Source: Lumbricus terrestris (Eukaryota; Annelida; Clitellata; Crassiclitellata; Lumbricidae). Taken from it: DNA of 64,000 bases. The notes under the pieces were generated by a model. The model was not told the DNA's origin, made no database searches, and was given only the letters and a program-made list of their open reading frames with translations. Every line of letters starts with the position of its first letter. The stretch's first letter is position 1. Below are positions 31,370 to 42,592 of this stretch, piece by piece. The position numbers were made by a program, and so were the translations under genes. The stretch lies in NCBI GenBank assembly GCA_949752735.1, contig OX457043.1, forward strand, positions 3,769,867 to 3,833,866, written 5' to 3'.

Positions 31370-32880
31370 ATATAAACCTTAAATTATTCTTACAAGATTG
31401 AAATAGTGTCGCATGCATAGATGTTCACCTTAACAAAGGCCTATTCTAATATTTTTGCGTGATTTTTTAATAATGATATTATAGACTCGGGGCGTAATAT
31501 CCTACCGCAGGAGCGGATGTGATCCCGGGGGGAATAATGTCTATGGGGATTATTCCGTTTGCCGCAATCCATGCAGAACTTGACTTGGGTTACACAGGAT
31601 CGCAGAGAAGAGTCAAGTCCCGACTTTATTACCACATTTGCTGGCAAGATGAGTTATTACGAGGTAGATCACTCAAACGGAGCAATTTCTAAGAAAATGT
31701 TGGAATTTGTTCCTGTCGTGCATCCAGGTAAAACCCCACCATGCCAATGCACAATAGTTAGAGCAGACCTGCACCGTGGATCACATAGAAGAGCTTCAAG
31801 TCAGAAAGGCCACAAGCTGATAGCATGCACAATGCATGAAAAAATTGGTTGGCCTTTTTCTTAGTGACAATGTGCTGCTAATAACCAAGAGCTTCTGACT
31901 TCTAATAATTTGAGGCTGCTCACCCTAATTGCTCTTGGGATTGCAGCCAAATGAACTAGGCATATAACGCTTCTAATCATTATTATATTTTGCCCTCCTG
32001 AAACTTGTCATTTTGCTTTCCAGATATCAATCCGCGCCTCAGATTCACATTTCGGTGTGACATTGCGCGCGTTACAAAATTTATTTAATAATAATAATGA
32101 TTTGCAGCAACACTCTTTACAGTTAAGCCCCCATACTGATTTACCATTTTACTGCTGTGACTTTTATCATAAAACTGAACTAGTGATTTTTGTTTTGCAT
32201 GCTTTGGTCATCGAAGAAGAAGACGCTTTGGTCATTGAAGTGACAGTGAATGTCACTTGAAGCTGTTCCTGACGGGCATCCAGGCAAAACCCCACCATGC
32301 CAATGCACAATAGTCAAGTTTGAGGTTGGATTCTAAATTTTGTTTTATTTTTCAGTGAAATTCCTTTGAATTTCTCCACTTTTCTTTCATTTTCATTCTA
32401 ATAACCTACTTATTTATTGTTTTTCCTTGGATTCTGAATATTTGTAATCTGACATTTATATAGCACCAGCGCTTCAAGAATGGACTTGAAAGATGTGTTA
32501 TGCATGCTGTCGGTTGGCACCTGTGGAGCAAGAGTTTAAAACTGACTATGTGACATAAGCCTGCTCTCTTCAATAATTCCTTCTCTAATCTATTCGATTC
32601 TCAACCTAAGCTTGCTTGTCCTCAGGAAGACTAGTAGTTCTGATTCTATCTCTGGCTCCCGGCCTCTGCCCTTCACTGGATATTGTTTTCTCGGCAACTT
32701 CTCGGTTATGGTGCCCTGTATTCGAAATGAATAGGCCTCAGATTAGCACCTCAGAAATTGAAGATTATTACAATGTTTCTTGAACTGTTGTCAACACCTA
32801 ATTGTGACATCTTCTTTCCTCATTTATATTTGGTATTTTTTTATTGCATTTCCAAATATGTGACTGAAGTTCTATTGTCT
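31370..32880. other. intergenic stretch with a local direct repeat
   Basis: CATCCAGGTAAAACCCCACC followed by ATGCCAATGCACAATAGT at about 31723 recurs with one change at about 32277. The open frame 31559-31864 spans it but matches no family I recognise. Confidence 0.45.
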
Positions 32881-32894
32881 TCTGGCCTTTTGCT

Positions 32895-33160
32895 TCTAAT
32901 ACAAGGTACTGCTCTTAGTTTCAGGAAGTCAGCAGCGACAAGCTCCTAAATATCTTTGCGAATCGATGTCTTCTGTCAGTGGATGAATGGACATGATCTA
33001 GTTCTCTGAGGAAGGTTTGGGCCCTTTTCATGTGGAATGGCATCACACTCAATCCTAAGTAAGACCTTCATCAGGGCTGCACTCATCCCTTTGCTGTTTC
33101 AAGAGTTTACAATTTCCTTTGGGCTGTCACTCTGATTAGGAAAGCACTGTAGGAGGCATA
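32895..33160 (+). mobile_element. decayed CR1/L2-like LINE 3' end
   Basis: Follows the order of 41490-41790: GTACTGCTCTTAGTTTCA, then AAGCTCCTAAATA, ATGTGGAATGGC and GGGCTGTCACTCTGATTAG. Frame lost. Confidence 0.65.
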
Positions 33161-33230
33161 TTATAAGTCCTCGTACGCTGAGATGCGGTTTATAGAAATT
33201 TGACCAATGAATATTTTAAAATGCTTTTTT

Positions 33231-33616
33231 CATTCGTTCATTCCAGAATTTATATAGTGCTTCTTCAAGAGGACTACTCTGTAGCGCTCCATGCTCTGGC
33301 TTGGCAAAAACAGTTTTGAGTTTACTAAAAAATTGCTTCAGTAAGTGACCCAGGAACCAGACAGCTCCTGTGGGAGCCCATTCCATACAACCATGTCCAC
33401 CACAGAAAAGCCTCTATTCTGCATGATTGCAGTTCGTGCACAGGTGCCGAGGGCACTCCCTTCTGTGCACAATGGAGGAGCGGTGGCCTTGGATACTCGT
33501 GGAACAACAGAATCATTGCAGGTAGTTTGGGGCAATACCAAGCTGACATTGCCGAACCAAAGCAGCGATCCTATGTTCAATTTACTGCCAGTGTAATGTC
33601 TCCAGCTACATGTCAA
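33231..33616 (-). mobile_element. decayed CR1/L2-like LINE 3' end
   Basis: Minus strand reads ARTAIMQNRGFSVVDMVVWN and GLPQEL, the C-terminal ARTAM-QHRAF..WN-LP block of the LINE ORF. It ends in a GAATGAACGAATG tail at 33231. Confidence 0.7.
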
Positions 33617-34014
33617 CCAAATTTAAGGATATGTCCAGTTGGATGTGCTGCAGAGCATGAGACTCGATTAAGGCACATTTTTTCGATTGTGTGGATGTCA
33701 AGAGTAGAGTGATTAGCAGTGTCAAGATGGACTGTAATGAAAGGTGGGACGGAGGGAGTGAGGGGAGGGAGTGAGGGATGAAGTGAGTGGAGGTAGGTAA
33801 GTAAGGTGGCGACATCACTAGACGTTGAGACTTCAATGCTTTTGGTTTGTTCATGTGAATAACGGCCATTGCAGACATGATTATTTTTTTAGTGTATTTG
33901 AAATTCAGTGAACTCTTTTTGCTGCTGTTTCTTTCATCTTCCATTTTGTTTGAAAGCTTTTCTTATTGCATACAGATTTGACAGTTTCAATATTTTTATA
34001 TATTGCTAATGTTT

Positions 34015-35565
34015 TGTTTGTTTCATATGCATATTCTGTCAAATTGACATGCATTGGCGATTCCACGTCAATTCAACCAACATAATTGACATGACTGACT
34101 CCAACTGCCATGATATTTGGTACACCTGTTGGGCTACGTGAGACGTGCCAAAAGCTGCTAACAAATTTGTTGAAGTCAGTTACTTCTCGAGATTCGGGTC
34201 ATCGAAATTTGACCCCAACTGCTCGACCTCGTTCCCTTGTAAGTCTGTATCTCGGCTTGTATGAGAGCTATAAAGGTGTTTTGGGGGTCAATATTCAGCA
34301 CTTTTGATGACATATTTGAGTAGATTATTTGTTGCTGTTTACAAGCTTGACAAACCATATTTGACAATTTAGCACTTTAACCTTGACCCTTTTGTGGTCT
34401 TTTTTAAAAGTGAAAACAAAGTAACACTTGTAGACTGAACATCCTCTGAGGTAATCAGAATGGGATCTATATATTTTAATTGAGCGCCTTGAACAAGTTC
34501 TTCGTTCGGCTGCTCGCCTCATTGGCCGCTTTCCTAAATATGCCCCCGTCTCTGCTTATGTGCGTGACACTCTTCACTGGCTCCCTATTTTACAGCGCAT
34601 CTCCTACCGAGTTGCTGCACTTGTTTGGCGATGCCTTTTCTTGTGCTTCATTGTACTTGTCTAGCCTTTGTCAACATGTCTCGGACTTTGCAGCCCGTCG
34701 AGCTCTTCGTTCTGCGGCAATTGGTGAGCTTTTGGTTCCGCGAGCTCGCACTTCTATCAGACAGCGCCGAGCCTTTTCTGTTGTGGTTCCCGCTATCTGG
34801 AATGGCTTCCCACTAACCTGCGACTTATGCCTAGGCTAAATTCCCCTGCATTTTTTAAGTATCTCAAATCCTACCTTTTTAGCTGTGGCTGGGCTGGGAG
34901 CGCCTCTGAGTAGATTTTTCTTGAAAAGGCGCTATATAAATTCTCGAAATGAATGAATGAATGAATGAATATATGATTCTCTTGCTATAATTATTTTATC
35001 TATATCTACGCCAATTTGAATATACAGTTTTCTGAAATTGTAATCACCCGATGTTCAACTTTAGTTTAAGCGTAATTGTAGAAAATAATTATAGTGAGAG
35101 AACCATTAGAGATCCCGTTTCTGATTACTTCAGAGGATATTTTTCATATAAGAAAGGGACAAGGTCAAGGTTAGAGTGCTAAATAGTCAAATATGGCCTT
35201 CATGTTACACTTTTAAACAGAACTTTATAAATAATCTACTCAAATAGGTCAACAAAAGAGCTGAATATTGACACCAAGAACACCTAGGTCTCGTGGAAGC
35301 TGAGATACAGGCATTCAATCATGCGAGGTCGAGCGGGTCGGGTTTCACACTCCATTTATATCAGCATGTAATTGCAAAAAGATTTTTTCTTGAGGTTACA
35401 GGTGTCTGCAGTGACTCAACAAGTGTGCCAGATTTCAAGTAAATCCGAGTCGCTGATGTCACTTTTGGTCGTAAATTTGGTAGAATCGACACGGAGTCAC
35501 CTGTATGTTTAAAAGTGTTTTGTTTCATAGGTCTATTCTGTCAAATCAGCTTGTATTTTAAAAAG
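34015..35565. mobile_element. foldback-like element with ~450-bp inverted arms
   Basis: 34030-34470 matches the reverse complement of 35096-35560 imperfectly: GTCAATATTCAGCACTTTTG versus the reverse of CAAAAGAGCTGAATATTGAC, and ATCCTCTGAGGTAATCAGA versus the reverse of TCTGATTACTTCAGAGGAT. The left arm resumes at 34977 after an inserted LINE. No transposase seen. Confidence 0.65.
34475..34972 (+). mobile_element. CR1/L2-like LINE 3' end nested in the foldback element
   Basis: With frameshifts it reads LRSAARLIGRFPKYAPVSAY, RDTLHWLPI, RISYRVAALV, then FFKYLKSYLFSC. It closes with GGGAGCGCCTCTGAGTAG, AAAAGGCGCTATATAAAT and (GAAT)n. Non-functional. Confidence 0.85.
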
Positions 35566-35796
35566 CGTTTTGTCTACATTGTGCAGGTCGACCAGTATTC
35601 AAAGCGTTTCTGCCGGATTCATCTGAATTTGTGGACGTGTTTTCATCTATGATGTTAGTAGTACCAGTAGTCCATCCGAGAATTCGGCACACCATATCTT
35701 TCTTGGTATGTACAGAGTGGGCCAAAAAGTAAGTCAAAGTATTAATGCTTAAATCAAGTTTTACAGTTATATGTATTTTATTCACGTATTGTATAC

Positions 35797-37015
35797 CAGC
35801 TGGGGTTCCCGGACAATCCCTTACTTACCCACCCTCACTTCGCCCTATTCGCTCCCTCCCTCAATCCCTCCATATTCCTCCATCCCCTCACCTCCGTATC
35901 TTCAACTCCCGTCCTTTTCCCTCTCTCATTTACTCCGTCCCTCCCTCTCATACACTCCTTCCCCTTACCTCCCGTCCCCTCACCTCCAATCATTCTCCCT
36001 ACCTATTTTCCTCCGCTCAACTCCTGTCCTCTTCTTCCATCCTTCCTCGCTCACTCACTTCCTCACTCACTTCCTCCCCTCCCAGCCTCCCACAGTCTTC
36101 CTCACTCCGTCCCCTCACCTCCGTCCCTTCACCTCCCGTCCCCTCCTTTCCTCGCTGCCTCCCCCTCCGTCCCTCCTTCTCACACACTTCCTCCCTCCTT
36201 CCTCTCACCTTCTGTATCCTCAATTCCAATCACTCTCCCACCTATCTTTTACCGCTCACCTCCTGTCTCCTCCGTCCATCCCTTCCTCACTCACTTCCCC
36301 ACTCACTCCCTCCCTCCCTACTTCCCTCTTTCTTCCTCCCCCTCACCTCCCGTCTCTTTCGTCCCTGCCTTTCTCCCTCACTCGCTACCTCCCTCACTCA
36401 CTTCCTCTTCTCCCCCTCTGTCCCTCCCTCTCACTCATTCCCTTCCTCCCTCCGTTCCTCATATCCCGTCCACTCACCTCTGCTTTCCTCACCTTCACTC
36501 GCTCCTTCCCTCCCTCTTTCCTCTCCCTCCGTCTGTCCCATCTCTCCCTCCTCTTCTTCTCTCCCCGTCCACCCCTCGCTCTCACTCCCTCCGTCACCTC
36601 CCTTCCCTCACTCCCTTCATCCCCTCACTTTTCCCTCCCTCTATACTTATCTACCTCCGCTCACCTCCTGCCCCCTCTGTCCATCCCTTCCTCACTCACT
36701 TCCTCACTCACTTCTTTCCCTCCCCTCCCTCCGTCCCGCTCACTTCCTCTCTTCCTCCCTCCGTTCTCTCACCTCCCGTTTCCTCACCTTCCCTCCCTCA
36801 CCCGCTCACTCCCTACGTCCCTTTCTTCTTCATTCCCCTCCCGTCCCCCTGCATCCCTTCCTCTCTTCCTCACTCCCTCCGTCTCGTCACCTCCCTTCCC
36901 CTCACCTCTCGTCCCCTTTCTCCCTTCGTTCCCCTCACCTCCCGGCCCATCCCTCATTCCGTCCCCTCACCTCCCGTCCCCTCCCTCTCTCTCTTTCTCG
37001 CTCCCTCTTTCACTC
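35797..37015 (+). mobile_element. 1.2-kb pyrimidine-rich element with degenerate GTTCCCGG end
   Basis: Begins CAGCTGGGGTTCCCGGACA, a variant of the 23774 terminus, then over 1.1 kb of CCCTCACCTCC-type DNA with almost no purine runs. The 436- and 419-residue open frames are repeat artefacts. Confidence 0.6.
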
Positions 37016-37039
37016 ACACACTTATTTTGAAAGTGGATT

Positions 37040-37495
37040 TGCCATAACACGATGATTTAGCACCACAAAGAAAAAAGGTTTTTGGCTTTGATGCTTTAAT
37101 TTATGTTACGCGAAGTTAAAGTACAGCCTTTGGTCCACGCCGCGCGCCTATGTCGGCGCGCTTTTGTCCTGCGCGCTTTTGACGGAACACCAATTTAGAT
37201 ATCTCGGGCTAGCACGTGTGGGATGCAGGGGTGCAAGCTGCGGAGCGACCTTGGGCAAGTTGCTTACCCATTATTGTTTGTGAGGAAGGCAACGGGAAAC
37301 CGTTCATTTACGGCAAATCTCTTAAATCTCAGCTTAAGTCGTAATTTGTGTGCTCTCAGTGTTTATCACAATAAACGTTGCTCATAGCCTTCTAGGGTCT
37401 TGCTCAAGAGGTGTCTGAAAATACATTTTCTCTGTCGTTGACACCTTGGACATTGTCTTTTATTATAAATATGAATTTCATTGCTTTGAAGCAAA
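37040..37495. other. intergenic stretch with SINE-like core
   Basis: Contains GCGACCTTGGGCAAGTTGCT at 37244, resembling 10290-10312 on the opposite strand. Otherwise nothing recognised. Confidence 0.4.
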
Positions 37496-37497
37496 AT

Positions 37498-37911
37498 TAT
37501 GAATATGACAGATTCCTTATTTACCAACTTGATTGTCATCTTGCTAAGTGACTTCTCTTTTAACCTGACGAGCGTCTACACATATACCCTGTTTCTTTTT
37601 AAAATAGTAGTAATAATGATCACTTGACAATATCAATGCTATTTGATAACAATTATTTGAGATGACACTTAATAACTTTGTGTTTTTGTTATATCTTGTT
37701 GCGTTACTTTTTGAATCGTCCAGAAACGGTGGGTGGCCTCTCTAAAAGTGGTATAACTTTTGTTCTGTTTGAAATATTTTGATGAAATCTGGCCATGATG
37801 TGTAAATATGAATTGTCTTTAAGACTGTAAAATTTGATTTCGAAATTCTTACTTTTGGCCAAGATATTGGCAAGAAACCTAGTGGTGGTTTTTTTGTGTG
37901 CACCCTGTATA
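37498..37911 (-). mobile_element. half copy of the mariner-like long-TIR element
   Basis: Reverse complement of the left arm of 37912-38887, ending GTGCACCCTGTA and abutting the next element at a shared CCCTGTATACAGGG palindrome. It includes the core segment CTTGCTAAGTGACTTCTC. Confidence 0.75.
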
Positions 37912-38887
37912 CAGGGTGCGCCAAAAAAAAAAACCCTAAGATTTTTGCCAATATCTTGACCAAAAGTAAGAATTTCGAAATGAAATTTTACAGGCTTATA
38001 GACAATTCATATTTACATATGATGGCCAGATTTCATCAAAATATCTCAAACAGAACAAAAGTTATACCACTTTTAGTGAGGCCATCAACCGTTTTTGACG
38101 ATTCAAAAACGTGACGCAACAAAAAGTAACAAAAAACCAATCTAATTATTCTGGCCAATATCTTGGCCAAAAGTACGAATATCGAAATGAAATTTTTCAG
38201 GGTTAAAGACAATTCATTTCTGCACGTGATAGCCAGATTCCATCGAAATATTTCAAACAGAGCAAAAGTTATACCACTTTTAGGGAGGTCACCCACCGTT
38301 TTTTCACGATTCAAAAACGAAACGCAACAAAAAAAGTAACAGAAACACGATTTTTTCCTCATCTCAAATAATTGTTTTCAAATAGCCTTCATATTGCCAG
38401 ATGATCATTATTATTACTGTTTAAAGAAGAAACAGGGTACCAGCGTAGCAGCGCGTCACTGAGAAGTCACTTAGCAAGATGAAAAAAAATTGGTAAATAA
38501 GGAATCTGTCAGATTAATCAACAGGTCCATCAAGAACTTTGCAAAGAGACTCAAACGAAGTTTTGGCACTGGTGGTGGGCACATTGAACACAAGTTGTGA
38601 AGCACTACCAAGTCATTTGAAAACAGTTATTTGAGATCAGACTTAATAAAATCGTGTTTTTGTTACTTTTTGTTGCGTTTCGTTTTCGAATCGTCAAAAA
38701 ACGGTGGGTAGCCTCACTAAGAGTGGTGTAACTTTTGTTGGGTTAGAAATATTTTTATGAAATCTGGTCATCATATGTAAATATGAATTGTCTATAAGCT
38801 TGTAAAATTTCATTTAGAAATTCTTACTTTTGGTCAAGATATTGGCAAAAAACCTGGGAAGTCATTTTTTTTGGCGCACCCTGTATA
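37912..38887 (+). mobile_element. mariner-like element with long inverted repeats and transposase remnant
   Basis: Begins TACAGGGTGCGCCAAAAA and ends GGCGCACCCTGTA, with arms of about 280 bases in inverted orientation and an internal duplication in the left arm. At 38520-38597 the plus strand reads RLINRSIKNFAKRL followed by GTGGGHIEHKL and a stop, like the C-terminus of mariner/IS630-type transposases. TA at both edges fits their target choice. Confidence 0.75.
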
Positions 38888-38889
38888 TA

Positions 38890-39500
38890 AGATGAGAATT
38901 TATGATGCGCCTCTTACGGTACTGGTTATTCAGAACCGCTCTCAGAGGACAGCCCGAAGGGAATAAGAAAGACTTCAAGCAGTGAAGGGCTTTAGAATTT
39001 AGATGATTGGTTCTTACTAGCGATACAGGGAGGGAAGTCATTCCACATGGAAAGAGCCTTTCTTTGGAAAGGCATGGTTGTCCTTGCCCAGGGAACTCGG
39101 GCATTGATCAAGACGATCAGCAAACGAGAGTGGGTGGACGAGACTGTGGAGAGGATTTTGTGTATCAAGTCACGAAGGTATTTATGGGGCATGTCATTTT
39201 GAGTTCTTGAAACCAAGAGCAGTGCCTTGCATTGGATATGAGGTGCAGCTAGTATTGAACTTCACTCATGTGGGTAGAAATGTAGTAGTAACGAGGAGAC
39301 ATGCATTGAGCCTGGCTGCAGAGTTCATGACTGCATGAAGGGAGAAAAAGATGGCCCTGGGAAGCACAGGAAAGAGTGAGTTGCAATTATAGTCGATTCG
39401 ACAGCAGATAAAAGCATAAACAATGGTTGTAAAGACAGAAAAGGAAAGAGGTCTTCTGATGACTCTCAGGCGCCTTACGTGAGAGTAACAATGCACATGT
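38890..39500 (-). mobile_element. decayed CR1/L2-like LINE 3' end
   Basis: Minus-strand pieces in two frames: VRRLRVIRRPLSFSVFTTIV with CRIDYNCNSLFPVLP and VMNSAARLNA, then HKYLRDLIHKILSTVSSTHS, KALSMWNDFPP and ALHCLKSFLFPSGC. Same family as 41100-41865. Confidence 0.82.
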
Positions 39501-40350
39501 CAATTGCAGAAGGTGCTCAGAGACCGATGAGGTGGAATCATGAGTGACAACCAAATCACGGATACTGGATCAAAATGTGAAGTCAGGATACATTGTGGTC
39601 AGGAGTGAGGTCAAATTTAAAGAGTTGTTTTGTGCCAAACTAGATCTAGTCCAGGAAATCTAGCTCAAATATACCGTCAACCTGGGCAAAATTGCTTCAG
39701 AAGCTTTTTAAACGGCTTCCTGATCAGAATCTTTTGCTGAATAACATATCCAAATTCCGACCACGGGGTCACCCCCAAAATAGGGGGGCAAAATACAGAG
39801 GTTTTTCGTATTTGTATACATGTATCGGATTGATGATGACTTCAACGTGCTAGAAATTGATGTCCTCTAAGAACGTTGTTTATGATTTGCTTGATTGTCA
39901 CTTTCAGAACATTAATAGGTATACTTATGTACCCTCAGTAGATTCTGATGGCAATTGGGGCGCTTCCCCCATGATGTTCTAAGCAAAATGCATAGCGACC
40001 ATTTATTACATTTAAATGATGCAATTCAAGTAAAATAGATCTTTGAGTTCTACATCTGGTGCTGTTCATTGCAGTCATGGGCATACGGTGGGAGGGGGTG
40101 GGGTAGAGGGGCAAATACCCACAAAAAAATTTGCACAGAAAAGAAAAGGAATTCACGGTTTCTTGACTTCGGAAATTTCTACTATCCACAACCATGGCTA
40201 TAGGCATGTACAATAATCTTTCGATTAACAACAATGAATATGCCTTTACAAATGGAGTTCTGCAACTGCAGACGAACGTGATTGGTGTTACGTTTGGCAG
40301 GTGCAAGCAGGGTCGATAAATGAAATTCCTGGGCCCTATGCAGAGCAGTC
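39500..40350. other. intergenic stretch with inverted relative at 44.0 kb
   Basis: 39757-39850 (GGGGTCACCCCCAAAATAGG, GAGGTTTTTCGTA, TATCGGATTG) resembles the reverse complement of 44035-44125. No gene seen. Confidence 0.5.
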
Positions 40351-40357
40351 ACTAGCC

Positions 40358-40447
40358 CCTAAATTGTGTAGGCTCTGTGAAAAAAGGATAGAAACAAATT
40401 CGTATCGTATGAGTGCTGGCTATTTAGGTCAAACTTTAAGACTAATT
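40358..40447. repeat. 80-bp direct repeat, copy A
   Basis: TGTAGGCTCTGTGAAAAAAG through TTTAAGACTAA; two or three changes from 44783-44862. Confidence 0.85.
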
Positions 40448-40782
40448 AATTTTTGAGTTGTTATGCTGAAGTTGAAACTGATTGAAGTTAAGTGTAAGTA
40501 ATAGGCCTATACAATGAATTGAAATCATTTGACTAGCCAGACCTGACCCTTAAGTGTAATATCCAGGCCATTCTCGTTAAGAAGTAAAATCTTGACCTCC
40601 TACCACCGATGTTTCCCTTAAGTAAATGATTACAGGACTGATATTTGGTGAAAGATGGACAAAAATTATGCTGGAGATAATTTTCAGAAGTGACCGATTA
40701 TGAGGCCGACTTGACACAGACTTTATGATCTTATGGGCCTGCCCGACCCTGTTCAGTAATATATATATATATATTCATAAGG

Positions 40783-42342
40783 TAGGGCCCCCAGAAATTT
40801 GCGCCAAATAATTGAAAAAATTGCGCACCAAAAACAATAAATTTGCGCGAATTTTGCGCAAGTTAAAAAATTAAAATGTTCATTATATTTCCATTGAATC
40901 AGTGTACCAAAGTATCTAACAGTGTTTTTGTCATTTAGTGTAAAGCTTTGGCGTTCTAGAAATTAGACAATCAAGCCAAAAATGCAGTTATAAAGCTCCT
41001 ATAACTATAAGATTAATGTATTCAGACGATGAAATTTTTTTTAATTTTGCAAAATTAACGCCCACCGAAATCTACACTCAACACAAATGTAACTTCAAAA
41101 TAGTATTATTGTCCTCAATGTACCCTGACTTTACATTTTCGTCTAGTGTCCGTGATTTGGGCGTCACTCTTGATAGCACCCTTTCGTTCTCTGATCGCCT
41201 TTCACAGTTGACACGCTCATGTTATTATCACCTGAGGCGTCTGAGAGCCATCAGAAGATCTGTTTCCTCTTCTGTATTTAAAACCATTGTTCATGCTTTT
41301 ATTTGCTGTCGAATTGACTACTGCAACTCACTATTTGCTGGGCTTCCCAAAGTTCGCTTATCCTCCCTTCAGTCAGTTATGAACTCGGCAGCTAGACACA
41401 TTGCTCGTCTACCTCGCTACTCCCACATTTCTACCTACATGACTGATGTTCTACACTGGCTTCCTGTTGCTTCTCGTATCCAATTCAAAGTACTGCTCTT
41501 AGTTTCAAAAACTCAAACTGGACAAGCTCCTAAATACCTTTGTGACTTGATGCATAAACCCCTCTCTGCAGTCTCTTCCCGCCCTCTCCGGTCTGCGGAT
41601 CGACTAGATCTCTTGGTTCCAAGGGCAAGGACTGCTATGGCCCAACACCGTGCCTTTGCCATTGTAGGCCCTTCTATGTGGTATGACCTCCCTCCCATTA
41701 TCCGTAGTAAGATCTTAATGGGGGTGTCATCTTCAGCTCTTCGTTACTTGAAGTCTTTTTTATTTCCTCGGGGCTGTCACGCTGAGAGCGCCTCTGAATA
41801 GCTAGGCTGTAAGAGGCGCTTTATAAATGTTCATATACAATACAATACAATATGCCTATATTAAAATAAATCACCAAGTTACACAACGTGCTGAGTGCTA
41901 GTCTTCCGTCTTCGTGTGCACTCCTGACGCCTATAGATTAAATGCGCTCGTTCTGTCATAAACCGAGACAGCAAGCGACGCTAATGTGTGACCGCTTTGA
42001 GAAACTTCGTTTAACACATTTTATTGTGTGGCCGTGAAGTTTTGGAATTCTTTTTACTATAAGTTTGTGCGTTACTACCAAAAATATCGATATTTAACTA
42101 AAAATTCATCTATAATTTCATCCCGTTCGGCGACCGCCATTTTGATTATCGCCCATCGGTCGTCGTTACTATGTTTGAATGTCATGGGCCGCGGTGAATT
42201 TAAGTCAATCAAAACCCAATTTAGATAAATTAGCAAGATTTTGTTAAAATTGCGCTGATTGCCAATTTTTGCGCTGTTGCGCTAAACCTGGAAATTTGCG
42301 CAAAATTTGCGCTGCGCAAGATCGCGAATTTCTGGGGCCCTA
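40783..42342. mobile_element. TIR element TAGGGCCCC... with 6-bp duplication ATAAGG
   Basis: Left end TAGGGCCCCCAGAAATTTGC, right end GCGAATTTCTGGGGCCCTA, flanked by ATAAGG at 40777-40782 and 42343-42348. Both subterminal regions are dense in TTGCGC and GCGCAA words. The interior carries a nested LINE 3' end and no transposase. Superfamily uncertain. Confidence 0.78.
41100..41865 (+). mobile_element. CR1/L2-like LINE, best preserved 3' end
   Basis: An open frame from about 41016 to 41801 encodes the C-terminal part of a non-LTR reverse transcriptase ORF: VRDLGVTLDSTLSFSDRLSQ, YYHLRRLRAIRR, CRIDYCNSLFAGLP, VMNSAARHIARLPRYSHIS, LHWLPVASRIQFKVLLL, LVPRARTAMAQHRAFAIVGP. It ends SASE then TAG. 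The 3' tail reads AAGAGGCGCTTTATAAATG and (ATACA)n. The catalytic region is missing. Confidence 0.9.
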
Positions 42343-42592
42343 ATAAGGTCAAAATCAGATGGACAAGCCGCAAAACGGTTACAAGAGGAAGTTTCATGCA
42401 GTTAAAAAGTACAGTGAATCACTTTGCTCATCGTTCTCAGGTTATTTTTAGTGAGCTCTTGTAGAGCACCGTACATTCACAGTAGTGGTATGTAAGTAAC
42501 GGCAAGTGACGTAGAGGTGCTTGAGGCGATTCGATCTTACCAGGAGGGTCGGCAGAGGATCTGGAGGGCTTTAGGCGGGGTCATTTACTGGT

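Noticed and set aside
31559..31864. 101-residue frame as a gene
   Set aside because: Overlaps a locally repeated block (31723 and 32277), matches no family I know, and has no splice or codon support.
35745..37055. 436- and 419-residue overlapping open frames
   Set aside because: Both frames arise from pyrimidine-rich low-complexity DNA (Ser/Pro/Leu only), with no domain and no codon bias.
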